This document shows positions 23,482 through 35,524 of a stretch of 64,000 nt of DNA, in pieces. Made by a program: the position numbers and the translations under genes. This DNA is from Conus ventricosus (lineage: Eukaryota; Mollusca; Gastropoda; Neogastropoda; Conidae): the NCBI GenBank assembly GCA_018398815.1, contig CM031607.1, positions 88,046,997 through 88,110,996 on the forward strand. Direction: 5' to 3'. How positions within the stretch are numbered: the first letter of the stretch is position 1; every line of letters starts with the position of its first letter. Under the pieces are notes generated by a model. The model saw only the letters and a program-made list of their open reading frames with translations, was not told the DNA's origin and searched no databases.

Positions 23482-24542
23482 CCGTAAAGTTCGGTCTATT
23501 GAGCGCACCTGTATATAAGCCGCACCCACTAAATTTTTAAAAAATCTGAACTTTTTTCACAAATAAGCCGCACTGGTTTATAAGCCGCAGATATATACAA
23601 CACAGTCCGATGTGCCGCAGGCGGCAGCTGGCCGAACGTTGAGTTAACATAGTGTCGAAAATCAACACATACAGTGTTCAATGCATTCATTGGCGTTTAA
23701 ATAGGTCAGAATACAAGAGCATGTTTCCAGCTTTACTTGTCTTTTTTGTTGTTGTTGTTGTTAGTACGATGTGTTTTAAATCAATTAGAATCGAAGTTTT
23801 TATGAGGCTTCTTACAAGTGTTGTCTTTCCAACATCATTGCTTTAAAAAAAATACAAAAAAACCCCAACGCATTAACGATGCGCTAGAAAGGCAGTTCTC
23901 TCCTGCATTCATTGGTGTATCAAGCTAAGCGATTGGTTGAGTACTCGAAAGCGCAAGCCAATCAAAGTGAAGGTATCAAATGCAAACCGTCACTCCCCGT
24001 CCACGATTTCAACACTTGCGGAACGAAGCCAAGATCCGACAGTGACCGAGTCGGATGCGCTAATCGTTTTTGAATTGCAAGACGCACTTGGTAAGATAAC
24101 GCATATAATAACCAGAACATTAATGAAACGATTCGATTGTTTCAATTCGCTTAATACCGTGCCAATGCTTAGTTATTTTGTTCGTAATTCAGCTAGTGTT
24201 CGTCAAGATTAAACAGGTCGGAAACGGCCCACACATTGCAACCGTTCGAAGCGATTGTATTTTTGTAGAAGATATCAGTAATGGGCTTTACTTATGTCGA
24301 TTCCTGTATTTCTGAACGGATTACTGATTCCATTACACGATTACAGAGAAAATCGTAGTTAAAAGCATCATAAAAATTCATGAACAGTAAACACGATATG
24401 GCGAGTTACAGAGAAGGTAAGAACAGACGAGGGTGTGTTGCTCCTGAAATTGGAAAAATCCGCAAATAAGCCGCATCGTTGTTTAAGCCGCAGGGTTTAA
24501 AGCTGGGGAAAAAAGTCGCGGCTTATAGTCCGAACTTTACGG
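23482..24542. mobile_element. TIR element with TA target (TATAAGCCGC family)
   Basis: Flanked by TA at 23480-23481 and 24543-24544. Terminal inverted repeats start CCGTAAAGTTCGG and extend with mismatches to about 28 bp, ending in TATAAGCCGC. Further copies of ATAAGCCGCA lie just inside both ends. TA duplication and size of 1061 bp fit a non-autonomous Tc1/mariner or pogo-type element. A short frame (QSEGIKCKPSLPVHDF region, about 23937-24212) is not recognisable as a transposase. Confidence 0.8.
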
Positions 24543-25210
24543 TACTTCTTAAATGAAGATGATCATGTTACAGTGATTCTAGTCATTTTAAAACTAGTAC
24601 AGCAAACTTTGCAAAGATAAATGAGTTGAACAAAACCAGTAGGCTGGTCATGGCAAATGGTAAAGGTCAGCTGCTGTGAATGTAGTGTTCTGCTTTCCAA
24701 TGGCGGACATCTGGTCAGGTGAAACTGAATCTGTACGCTACTGGAGTACAATACAGTGGTCAGTGTTCCTTCATCTGAACTGGTAAATTATAGGTCATTA
24801 GGGCTGAACGCAAACCCAATGTTACAAATTGTGAAAGGAAAGGTTATTAGTTCGGCAAGACAATACAAACAGAGTACCATAATTACTATCATCACTATTA
24901 CATATACCATTCAACAATGATTAAAAAACAGACAAAAATCGTGCTGTTCTACTACCCTCCAACCCCTCTCCCCTCTCCCCTTCTGTGCTTAGCCACTATT
25001 AATACTTCAACTATTATCGTCGTCACCAAAAGTAACAGTATTCCTCCTCATATTATTCAAATATTTACATCATCACTATTATTGCTATTGTTATCATTAT
25101 TATTGTCATTATTATTTTAACTCCCATGGTCATCTTTTCATTCAACACTCATTTTGCGCTGAATATGAGAAGACAAGTTGTTGCTCGTTCTTCGTTTTGA
25201 TTGTCCAAAG

Positions 25211-25545
25211 TGTTTGTTTTTGCCTGAAGAAGACCCAAGAGGTCGAAATGCATCCTGTGTTTGTTTTTGCCTGAAGAAGACCCACGAGGTCGAAATGCAT
25301 CCTGCGTTTGTTTTTGCCTGAAGAAGACCCAAGAGGTCGAAATGCGTCCTGTGTTTGTTTTTGCCTGAAGAAGACCCAAGAGGTCGAAATGCGTCCTGTG
25401 TTTGTTTTTGTCTGAAGAAGACCCAAGAGGTCGAAATACATCCTGTGTTTGTTTTTGCCTGAAGAAGACCCAAGAGGTCGAAATGCATCCTGTGTTTGTT
25501 TTTGCCTGAAGAAGACCCAAGAGGTCGAAATGCATCCTGCTTTGT
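25211..25545. repeat. 47-bp minisatellite, 7 copies, with hairpin motif
   Basis: Each unit reads TGTTTGTTTTTGC, CTGAAGA, then GACC-CAAGA-GGTC hairpin and GAAATG. Open frames on the minus strand result from the repeat. The CTGAAGA-hairpin-GAAA core recurs elsewhere in the window. Confidence 0.95.
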
Positions 25546-25744
25546 CCCGTGGACTGTTTGTTGGTATTGCTGTGCAGAGCCAGTAACCTTTCCTTTTAAA
25601 ATTAACTTCAGTTTCCACCTTCAGTCACCCCACTTTGAAACTACCAATGTTACAAAATGAGTTTTGGCATCAGCCATTGCTGTCTGCGTGGAACTCGCGC
25701 AGCATGTATCACAACCTTTGCAGTCTGTTGATCTGACCTGGCCA

Positions 25745-26221
25745 TGCTTACTGTACCTCCTGATACCCACTGTGAGTCTAGGGATCACGCTGATAATGGT
25801 GGGTCATGCATACCGTACCTCCTGATACCCACTGTGAGTCTAGGGATCACGCTGATAATGGTGGGCCATGCATACCGTGCCTCCTGATACCCACTGTGAG
25901 TCTAGGGATCGCACTGATAATGGTGGGCCATGCTTACCGTGCCTCCTGATACCCACTGTGAGTCTAGGGATCGCGCTGATAATGGTGGGCCATGCTTACC
26001 GTGCCTCCTGATACCCACTGTGAGTCTAGGGATCGCACTGATAATGGTGGGCCATGCTTACCGTGCCTCCTGATACCCACTGTGAGTTTAGGGATCGCAC
26101 TGATAATGGTGGGCCATGCATACCGTACCTCCTGATACCCACTGCTTACCGTGGCTGTGGGTGGGGTGTCGGAATGAGCGGCGTGGGTGCACTGTCTCTG
26201 AGGTGGCGCAGAGGTTGGGAG

Positions 26222-26275
<54 letters not shown>

Positions 26276-26776
26276 AGTGGGCCATGCATACCGTGCCTCC
26301 TGATACCCACTGTGAGTCTAGGGATAGTGCTGATAATGGTGGGCCATGCATACCGTGTCTCCTGATACCCACTGTGAGTCTAGGGATCGCACTGATAATA
26401 GTGGGCCATGCATACCGTACCTCCTGATACCCACTGTGAGTCTAGGGATCGCGCTGATAATAGTGGGCCATGCTTACCGTGCCTCCTGATACCCACTGTG
26501 AGTCTAGGGATCACGCTGATAATAGTGGGCCATGCTTACCGTGTCACCTTATACCCACTGTGAGTCTAGGGATCGCGTTGATAATGGTGGGCCATGCTTA
26601 CCGTGTCTCCTGATACCCACTGTGAGTCTAGGGATCACGCTGATAATGGTGGGCCATGCTTACCGTGCCTCCTGATACCCACTGTGAGTCTAGGGATAGT
26701 GCTGATAATGGGGGGCCATGCTTACCGTGCCTCCTGATACCCACTGTGAGTCTAGGGATCGCACTGATAATGGTGG
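25745..26776. repeat. 62-bp minisatellite, about 15 copies, broken by SINE fragment
   Basis: Units contain TACCGTGCCTCCTGATACCC and ACTGTGAGTCTAGGGATCGC. The array runs up to about 25 bp before the RSK exon at 26801. A SINE 3' end with a long A tail interrupts it at 26151-26272. Confidence 0.95.
26151..26272 (+). mobile_element. 3' fragment of the long SINE with A(48) tail
   Basis: GTGGGGTGTCGGAATGAGCG and GAGGTGGCGCAGAGGTTGGG match the last ~75 bp of the SINEs at 3870 and 19655, followed by 48 A. It is a severely 5'-truncated insertion within the 62-bp minisatellite, as expected from target-primed reverse transcription. Confidence 0.85.
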
Positions 26777-26800
26777 CCTTGCTGGACTGTTGTTGGTCAG

Positions 26801-26938
26801 GACCTGGTGAAGAGGATGCTGCACATCGACCCCACCACCCGCCTGTCTGCTGCTCAGGTGCTGAAACATCAGTGGATCTCCCAGCGCCAGCAACTCCCCC
26901 ACCACCCCCTCACCATACAGGACGCCCAGCTGGTTAAG
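26801..26938 (+). CDS. RPS6KA: RSK exon: CTK alpha-H/I and lobe end
   Basis: 138-nt phase-0 exon, acceptor TGGTCAG, donor GTCAGT. It encodes DLVKRMLHIDPTTRLSAAQV then LKHQWISQRQQLPHHPLTIQ and DAQLVK. DPTTRLSAAQVLKHQW is the conserved C-lobe end. The last 18 nt (DAQLVK), preceded by CATACAG, are copied four times in the next 340 bp. The upstream intron ends in a 62-bp minisatellite reaching about 25 bp from this exon. Confidence 0.96.
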
Positions 26939-27019
26939 GTCAGTGGATTCCTCTCCTGTCTATGGCCTAGCTCCCTCCCCCCACCACCCTCACCACCCCA
27001 CCACCCCCTCACCATACAG

Positions 27020-27279
27020 GACGCCCAGCTGGTTAAGGTCAGTGGATTTTACCCCCACCACCCTCACCCCCATCCCCCCTCACCATACAGGATGCACAGC
27101 TGCTAAAGGTCAGTGGATCCCCCCCCCCCCCCCCCACCACCACCCCATCACCCCCACCACCACCTCACCATACAGGAAGCCCAGCTGATTAAGGTCAGTG
27201 GATTCCTCACCCCCACCACCACCACCACCCCCATCACCCCCACCACCACCTCACCATACAGGATGCACAGCTGATAAAG
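27020..27279 (+). repeat. Four duplicated 18-nt exon ends (candidate microexons)
   Basis: Copies at 27020-27037, 27091-27108, 27176-27193 and 27262-27279 repeat the last 18 nt of the preceding RSK exon. Each is preceded by CACCATACAG. The first three are followed by the donor GTCAGT, the last by GTCTGG. Conceptual peptides are DAQLVK, DAQLLK, EAQLIK and DAQLIK. Spacers are CCACC-rich pyrimidine tracts. Each copy is phase 0 at both ends. They arose by tandem duplication of the exon end; whether any is spliced in is unknown. Confidence 0.8.
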
Positions 27280-28047
27280 GTCTGGATTCTGTACAGGTCG
27301 TCAAAGTGATGGCAGAGTTTGGATAAGGAGATAAACTGACTGAATTGCTGTTTTTCTGATGTTTACCTGTCCAGTCGAGTGCCCATACCCTTTTTGTCAC
27401 CGTGCTAGCCAAATGGCTGTTTGCTGTCATAAGGCTGTGGTAGTCCACTGGCTACACAAGCATGCTGTGATTCAGTTTGTGTGTGTGTAGTTTCTTTTCA
27501 GGTATTTGAATAGTAAATGGAATGAATTTGTGTTGTGTCACCTTGAAGATGGTGTATAATGATAACGGTTGGTTTGGTGATTCAGAAACTACAGTCTAAT
27601 AGATGCAGAACTTTGCAGTTGCTGTGCTGCTCAGCTAAATCTCAGCTGTTGGACCTTTGGGATAGCTCGCGAATAAAGGGCTATTCCAACTTGACAATAA
27701 CACGCCATTGTCAGTCACAAAGTTCAACCCCCCCACCCCCGCTTTCTGAAGCAAAAAAAAAAAAAAAAAAGAGGGAGGGAAGGGAGCTAAATCCTGAAAT
27801 CCTATATGCCCATAGTACCATTCTGTTTCTGAATCTGATCTCTCTCTGTTGAGTTAAGATGCAATTTCTCTCTGTGAATAGTTATTGCGTCTGTAAGAAC
27901 AACCATTGTGGATACTGCTCATGTTATATGACAGCCCAACATCCACATACAAACGCAGCTGAACACTTGACAATATGTGACCGCTCAGTGTTACTGGACA
28001 TTCGAGACCGACAGTGCATTTGTGAATGATGTGATGTTATGTTGCAG

Positions 28048-28179
28048 GGATCTTTGGCAGCCACCTTCAAAGCCTTCAACACCCAGAACATCAAGCAAGC
28101 CACCCTGGAGCCTGTGGGGGCTTCTCGGCTGGCTCAGCGGCGTGGGAAATCCCGACCCAAGTCCTCCACTGCCTTGTAA
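28048..28179 (+). CDS. RPS6KA: RSK last coding exon: autoinhibitory/ERK-docking tail and stop
   Basis: Acceptor GTTGCAG, phase 0, 43 codons and TAA at 28177-28179. It encodes GSLAATFKAFNTQNIKQATL, then EPVGASRLAQRRGKSRPKSS and TAL. In the family the first part is the autoinhibitory helix, LAQRR plus the following basic residues form the ERK D-site, and the terminal STAL fits the class I PDZ-binding pattern S/T-X-hydrophobic seen in vertebrate RSKs. Confidence 0.96.
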   Translation, partial: GSLAATFKAFNTQNIKQATLEPVGASRLAQRRGKSRPKSSTAL

Positions 28180-28583
28180 CCCCTGCTGTCCCCCCACCCC
28201 CCTCCGAGTGCTGTCTCCCTCCTCCTTTTTCTGGCTCCTTCATGGCTCAGGGTGGAGCGCTGTAGACAGGAGAGAGAGAGACCGTAGGTGTATGACTGTA
28301 GCTGACTGGAGTTCACCAGGTGTGTGGAGTGTGTTGCGTCTGGAACCAGGGGTTGATCCACACCAGGGGTTGATGGGAGCCAGCTGGGGTCGGAGGTCCC
28401 TCGCGGTTTTCCTGTGACCCTTCCCCGATGACCCTGCCCCATTCCCTCAGCCTGTCCTCATCAGAACCTGGTGGTCCCCCTCCCACCCCCCATCATAAAG
28501 CTGCTGGTCTCGCATTCGTGCATGTATGCTTTGATGTGTGTACACACCTGGTGGTACAGATGATCATTCTCAAACACACACAC

Positions 28584-28621
<38 letters not shown>

Positions 28622-28731
28622 CTGGTTCTTAAGTGTGTGTTTTTTCTTTTTCTTTCAATGCTTTTGCACATCCTGTAGGTTTGCTGTAAGAGTGTTGGGG
28701 AAAAAGAGGATCACTGAATGAAGAACCAGGT

Positions 28732-28928
28732 CAGGGCCTGATGTTTGGGCCACCTATCTCCATTGGACACAGGACCATCTGGGAAAGGATTCAGCCTGGG
28801 GCCTGATGTTGGGGCCACCTATCTCCATTGAACACAGACCATCTGGGGAAAGGATTCAGCCTGGGGCCTGATGTTGGGGCCACCTATCTCCATTGGACAC
28901 AGGACCATCTGGGAAAGGATTCAGCCTA
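28732..28928. repeat. ~66-bp tandem repeat, 3 copies
   Basis: Units contain GGGCCTGATGTTGGGGCCAC, CTATCTCCATTGGACACAGG and GGGAAAGGATTCAGCC. Lies in the presumed 3' UTR. Confidence 0.9.
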
Positions 28929-31204
28929 GTGACAGCACCCTGAAGTGAACGCCATCTTGTTCTCGGTTGCAAGAGCATTTCATAGCACCACCTTGGACAG
29001 AAACAACCGTTCACACAGGGTTGTCAAACGCTTTTTGTTTCAGTATGAAATCAGCCAAGACAAGAGAGAGAATGGAGTAGCAGTTGCACTTGGATCCTGT
29101 TTGGAAAAAAAAAAAAACACGAAAAATGGAGGAAACCCCACCCAGTATGCAATGTGTGCATGTTTATTTCTTGTTTGAATCAGCAGGACGCCTTTATCAC
29201 TCAAGAGGAATGTTACAACTTTCACTGGCCCAGGCCCATTCTGTCATGATCTGCATAGATTCTGCTGTGTCACTGACAGTGATCATACTGCTTCCTTAGG
29301 TTAAAACTCTCAACTTCATGTTTGAATCATAAAATGGATGAGGCAGACGGACGTGTTAGAAGTCGGAACCATGGGACAGTCTAACAACTCTTGGCTGGGC
29401 TGGTGGAGAGCCGAGTGTGTGCGCGTTGACATAGTAAGGGAAAGAACTCGAGAGCTTCCATATATGTGTTGACGTGGTAAGGGAAACAACTGGAGAGCTT
29501 CCATAAGTGCATGGACGTGGTAAGGGAAAGAACTGGAGAGCTTCCACATCGCAAGAGCAGCATGTGACAAGTCCGGAAGTGTGCAGAAAGAACAGGTACA
29601 GATGAGGAACGTGTGCATGTAGCAAGGCAGAACACAAGGCAGCAGGCGGCTATTTACCCATATGATTTCGCTGTATTTTGTGCACATGTTTGGGTAGAAA
29701 AGATTAGTATAACAAGCGGGGGAAAAAATATGTTGAAAAAATATCTCGAGGCAAAGTTCATCAGCGGTAGTGGCACCTGCGGTGAATAACCATTCTGTTC
29801 GAGCCGTAGAACCGAAGAGTAACAACTTCCACATTGTGCGCGCAAACTCATGTCTGAAACAATAGGAGGGGCCTCCTGCTTTTACAAAAATTCACAAATC
29901 TGGTAGATGTGTACACACATTTTTAGGAAAATATGCTCATCTCAGTTGAGAAATACACCTAAAGCCATTTTAGGGTAAACAGTCTGAGCAGTGACAGGCC
30001 ACAAGTAGGAGGAGGTGGCATGGCGTTTTATGTCGCAGAGAATGTTAACAGGTAGGGAGGGGGACCTGTATGCAGAAAAAAGCTTTGATGGTGAACATGG
30101 CAGACTGTGAGCCACAGAATGAAACAGTGGGGATGCATGTTTGGCACTCCACTTCAGACTACAGGACAGTGGGAAGAGGGAGTAGACGCCTGCCACCCAG
30201 CGCACGGCCGATGTTGGGATGGGGACAGTGCTGGCACTCCACTGGCCAGTGCACAACCTGGCAGAGAGCGTAGGTACATGATCACCTGCCTGGCACTTCA
30301 TACTATGTACGGGAGACTGGGACAGTAGAGAGAGAATGTACAAAGACATGGACTTGGGAGTGAGTGACGGCCACTTCATTCTTCTTAAGGTCAACAATGT
30401 GTATGCTCAACATTTCCAGTGTAGATGAATAATATATATACACACTAATATATCCCTATAATCACTGTAACCTCATTCAGAGTGCTGTACGACGTCTTTT
30501 GTTGTTACTGGGGTAACTGGGTACGTATGCAACCTCAAGAATGGTACGGTGCGGAAGGGTGGTGACTTGGATACTTTGAGAGCTTAAGTGGAATGGTTGA
30601 AGCGCCAAATGACCTGGGACTAAACGATTCCTCCATGCGGCTGAAAGAGTATTGTATTTTGGGAAGGGGGGAGGGTGAGAGAGAAGGGATGTGAGGCGGG
30701 GAATTGTCTGGAAGCGTGTGTGTGGGCTGTTTTGAGCATAATCAAGTGTACATTACAATGTCTAATGCTGACTGGCAAACTCTTTCATCATATCATGGTG
30801 CTCTTTACCTGTGGATGCATTATGAATTGGCTTTATCCTGTTGGTTTTTTTCCTTTTTTTTTTCCTTTCTTCAGATGCTGTCCCTAGACGGTTTGCTCAT
30901 TGAGAGTATGTTTTTGATATTGCAGACGGATCACCAATGGATACATGCTTTTCATGCTTGAACCTGTTTTATATCTTTTTAAATTGTGGTGAAAATAGTT
31001 TTGCATTTATGATTTGCTGTGAAAATGATTTTTTTCCTCCTTTCTTATCGTTTGATGGTGAATAATAATTTAACGCACAGTTACATATTGTGAAAGAAGG
31101 TTAATATATTTGAGGTAGAGTTTGTGTGATAATTGTGTGTATTTATTTTGCTGTCACTGGTTGGTTTCAGAAAGTTCAGCTACTCTTCAGAATCAGATAT
31201 CTTC

Positions 31205-31205
<1 letters not shown>

Positions 31206-31240
<35 letters not shown>

Positions 31241-31313
31241 TTCTATCCTCCTCTTCATCCCCTTCTCCCGTTTGCCTCCCTCCCTCCCCCCCCCCCCCCC
31301 CCCCCCCCCCCCC
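31206..31313. repeat. Two poly(C) tracts
   Basis: C(about 35) at 31206-31240 and C(about 27) at 31287-31313. The minus strand is poly(G), which can form quadruplexes; homopolymer lengths are doubtful in any assembly. Polyproline frames across it are not genes. Confidence 0.9.
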
Positions 31314-31825
31314 CTTTACAAACACATGCACATGCACACACATAACAAAAACACAAGCACAATCCGATACATGCACGTGTACACACACATAACAAATCTG
31401 TACCATAACGCAATGCAGCGCAAATGAATGAGAATAACGGGACATGTGTTTGCATTGGTATTGAAACATAATTCGTTTGCTATGAATTACCTACTCATTA
31501 CAGTGCATTTTATAAGTGAAGTGTGAAAACATACATGAATTCATAATCACTAGCAAGGTTGCCCAAGACCAAACTACAGGCCTGTTTACCCTTTCATCCG
31601 CCCACCTCCAAGACATGGCGTTTGGCCCAGCACTGATCTGTCAGAAGTCTCGGCAACAAGATGGGCAAACACTGTCAGTGCCACAGGCGACTCCATGGCA
31701 TCAGTAGTTTGCCCGTCGAGTCGCTCCAAAAGTGTGTTCTTTGTGAATCCCTCCCGGCACCATGGGACTGTCGTGAAAAACCAAAGCTGCCATTGTGACG
31801 AGGTGAAGCTGAAAAGTACAGGCAT

Positions 31826-33052
31826 GAAGTAGGAGGGTGTTGACGCTCACACTGACTGGCATGAAGTAGGAGGGTGTTGACGCTCACACTGACAGGCATG
31901 AAGTAGGAGGGTGTTGACGCTCACACTGACAGGCAGGAAGTAGGAGGGTGTTGACGCTCACACTGACAGGCATGAAGCAGGAGGGTGTTGACGCTCACAC
32001 TGACAGGCATGAAGTAGGAGGGTGTTGACGCTCACACTGACAGGCAGGAAGTAGGAGGGTGTTGACGCTCACACTGACTGGCATGAAGTATGAGGGTGTT
32101 GACGCTCACACTGACAGGCATGAAGCAGGAGGGTGTTGACGCTCACACTGACAGGCATGAAGCAGGAGGGTGTTGACGCTCACACTGACAGGCATGAAGT
32201 AGGAGGGTGTTGACGCTCACACTGACAGGCATGAAGCAGGAGGGTGTTGACGCTCACACTGACAGGCATGAAGCAGGAGGGTGTTGACGCTCACACTGAC
32301 AGGCATGAAGCAGGAGGGTGTTGACGCTCACACTGACAGGCATGAAGCAGGAGGGTGTTGACGCTCACACTGACAGGCATGAAGCAGGAGGGTGTTGCCG
32401 CTCACACTGACAGGCATGAAGCAGGAGGGTGTTGACGCTCACACTGACAGGCATGAAGCAGGAGGGTGTTGACGCTCACACTGACAGGCATGAAGCAGGA
32501 GGGTGATGACGCTCACACTGACAGGCGTGAAGTAGGAGGGTGTTGACGCTCACACTGACAGGCATGAAGCAGGAGGGTGTTGACGCTCACACTGACAGGC
32601 ATGAAGCAGGAGGGTGATGACGCTCACACTGACAGGCGTGAAGTAGGAGGGTGTTGACGCTCACACTGACAGGCATGAAGCAGGAGGGTGTTGACGCTCA
32701 CACTGACAGGCATGAAGCAGGAGGGTGTTGATGCTCACACTGACAGGCATGAAGCAGGAGGGTGTTGACGCTCACACTGACAGGCATGAAGCAGGAGGGT
32801 GTTGACGCTCACACTGACAGGCATGAAGCAGGAGGGTGTTGACGCTCACACTGACAGGCAGGAAGTAGGAGGGTGTTGACGCTCACACTGACAGGCAGGA
32901 AGCAGGAGGGTGTTGACGCTCACACTGACAGGCATGAAGCAGGAGGGTGTTGACGCTCACACTGACAGGCAGGAAGTAGGAGGGTGTTGACGCTCACACT
33001 GACAGGCATGAAGTAGGAGGGTGTTGACGCTCACACTGACAGGCATGAAGCA
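31826..33052. repeat. 37-bp minisatellite, about 33 copies
   Basis: Units of AGGCATGAAGCAGGAGGGTG plus TTGACGCTCACACTGAC, with C/T (AAGCAG/AAGTAG) and CATG/CAGG variants interspersed. No gene. Confidence 0.97.
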
Positions 33053-33204
33053 GGAGCCTGCTGCCAGCAAGATGGCTGATGCTGGGAATGACAGCAGGAA
33101 GCAGGGAGGGTGGAAAGGTCAAAGGACCCAGTCTGTCCTAGCAGTTCTTTGAAAGGTTCCAGTCTATTGACGTCTTCCTGTGCATCTTTGATTCAGGCAG
33201 GAGG

Positions 33205-33352
33205 GGGTCTGTTGACGCTGACAATGCCAGTTACTTTGGTGTCTCTGCAGACACCTGGTGACGCTGACAATACCAGTTACTTTGGTGTCTCTGCAGACAC
33301 CTGGTGACGCTGACAATACCAGTTACTTTGGTGTCTCTGCAGACACCTGGTG
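33205..33352. repeat. 50-bp tandem repeat, 3 copies
   Basis: Units contain GACGCTGACAATACCAGTTA and CTTTGGTGTCTCTGCAGACA. It may have grown from a relative of the neighbouring 37-bp array, as both contain TTGACGCT. Confidence 0.9.
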
Positions 33353-33569
33353 ATTATGTTCGAAGCTGGCTGCTTTTTAGCTACTATTGCAATTTCGTTT
33401 TGTTCACTTTGTTTTGTTGTTTGTACTTTAGGGGAAACAATAACATTTGGACGTAATGCCATGATTTGTTGTTTGTACTATAGGGGAAACAATAGCATTT
33501 GGGCGTAATGTCATGATTTGTCAACAGATTGTGCTTCATCACTTATGTGCGAGTGAACTGTGACTTTTG

Positions 33570-33770
33570 GGGGGGTGAGGGGGGGGGGGGGGGGGGGGGG
33601 GGGGGGTCGCTGACGAACCTGACATGGCGTCTATCACATCCTGAGGGAAGGGTGCCCTGACTGTAGGTGGCTGGTGTACTGTCGCCATTTTCTTTGTGTT
33701 GTTACTGAGAACGGATGTTGTTGCTAGTGTCAGGTGGGGGGTGGGGGGGGGGGGGGGGGGGAGGGGGGGT
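33570..33770. repeat. Poly(G) tracts
   Basis: G-rich runs at 33570-33606 and 33736-33769, nearly uninterrupted. The adjoining open frame is low-complexity. Confidence 0.85.
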
Positions 33771-34115
33771 TAGAAGGGGCCCAGGAGGGAGGACAGGTAA
33801 CGAGTCATATTTTAATTTTGGATATCCAGGTGTCGACTTCCTGTGTTGGTCTGCTGTTGTCTGTCTTTTCATTCAAAGTTGTACTTGGTTTATGCTTCGG
33901 AGGTGGTTAGCTATGGTCTTATAATGTGCTGTGCTGTCTTGGTACTCATATTTTCCACCGTCCTGTGACCCATGATTTATTCTTTCCTTTATTTTTCTTA
34001 CTGTTTAGCAGTCACCTCCAGCCGCGTGATTAGCCGTCACTTAGATATGTATTAGATATGTATTGGTTGTCTGGGAACATAATGTTCAAACAGTTTAGGG
34101 CGAGTGAGGAACACA

Positions 34116-34116
<1 letters not shown>

Positions 34117-34182
<66 letters not shown>

Positions 34183-34185
34183 CGC

Positions 34186-34233
<48 letters not shown>
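34117..34233. repeat. (CA)n microsatellite
   Basis: About 117 bp of CA with a few interruptions (CGCACACACG, CTTACA). Confidence 0.95.
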
Positions 34234-34235
<2 letters not shown>

Positions 34236-35524
34236 TCACCCTCTGCCAACCCCTCATTCAGTTGGTTGGGCTTAAACAACATTATTTTTTTCACCCTCAC
34301 ACCCTTCCCCTGAAATGTTACAGATCTGAGTATTTGAATTTTATGGAGAGAGGAGTCAACATAATTCTCACTTGTCACTTCTTTTTCTTTTTTTTCTTCT
34401 TTTTTTTCTTTCTTTTTTTTCTTTTTAAGTTTTGTTACTAGATGTCTGAAAGCTCGTTTAGAAAGGGGTGTCATCTGCATAATCCCAAACAGCACAGGTC
34501 ACCAATTTGAGTCATCTGCATGTAAATGTGAACAAACACGTGATGTTGTGGTTGGCTTTTGTTGTGAATGGCTGCCTGTTCAGAGAGCTGAGTTTGCTGT
34601 GGGACTTCACACCAGTTCCTTGGTGTTTCTCCCAGGTGTAGACTTGCCGCCATGCTACGTAGGTCGAACCAGCTGTGAGAGGTCAGAGAGTTCCAGGGTC
34701 TGTAGAAGAGCAACCAGCCATTCTGTCTTGGTTGACTGCCTGGACTGAAGAGGTGGTTTGCTTAACATTTGACGAGTGTGTTGTCTTCACCCTATAGACC
34801 AGACCGAGGGTTGACTTCCAGATCCCAGTGTCTCATTTATGTATGGATACTGGGTTCTAGCTGTCAACTCTCGAGACAAGACCCCAGTTTTCAGTTCTTT
34901 GACCAAGGGCATTGGCCAGGTTACGCCAGCTTCATATTTTCATGTCAGAGGAAGTTATTTTGTTGGTATCGTTTATTGTTGTATTCTGTCTGCGTATTGT
35001 TGTTTTGATACCATAGAAATAACCGAAAATGCTTATTTTGCATATTGCAAACTGAGGCTACAAACTCTGACAAAAACATTCGGATAGCTGTTATGGCTGT
35101 TGGGCGTATCATCATTGTGATCATAGTTTGGTAGTCTGTGCTTTGGCAGTGACTGGTGGGAGGTATAAAGCAAAAAGTCATGGTCAAGGGTGTTTATCAG
35201 TTGCTGGCACTTACGCCAACAGTTCGGAGTGGTTGCTTTCACAGGTGGGTTTTAAATTAGTTGTAAACTTATGTAACAAATTGGTTGGTGTTGTTTAGCA
35301 GTGAAACATTACCTTCTGTTTATTATTGCTGAACAAACATGTTGGGAAAAAAATGCTCAAAAGTACAAAATATTGCTCAAAAATGCTTTAATATATCGGA
35401 AAAGTCACACCATCAGCAAAGTCTGCATGATGTCTTTCTCTTTCCCTGGTTGGAGTGTATTTGAAATGTCAAGAAACTGGTGTATCAAATGGAACAGGCT
35501 GCCCATCTGTTTGTTTGAGAAAGC

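Larger units (their letters stand above)
28180..31800. other. 3' flank/UTR of RSK, no further gene supported
   Basis: Begins at the stop codon. It holds a (CA)n tract (28575-28619), a ~66-bp repeat in three copies (28732-28928), a ~55-bp repeat in three copies (29390-29560) and two poly(C) runs at 31206-31313. I found no clean AATAAA close to the stop, so the transcript end cannot be placed. Open frames here lack family features. Confidence 0.5.

Noticed and set aside
25224..25248. Complete hammerhead ribozyme
   Set aside because: Only the CUGANGA, stem II and GAAA parts are visible, with one extra A; stems I and III and the cleavage site could not be placed, so it is kept only as a finding.
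27977..28442. 146-codon frame across the last RSK exon
   Set aside because: It is an out-of-frame shadow of the last exon; the RSK frame matches the family to STAL and stops at 28179.
31826..33052. Regular short repeats that look like a CRISPR array
   Set aside because: No spacers: units are contiguous 37-bp copies, and the genome is eukaryotic.
34052..34495. His-Thr or Cys-Val repeat proteins
   Set aside because: They are CA/TG microsatellites read in frame (also at 4965-5173, 44485-44911, 57291-57548 and 59635-59965).
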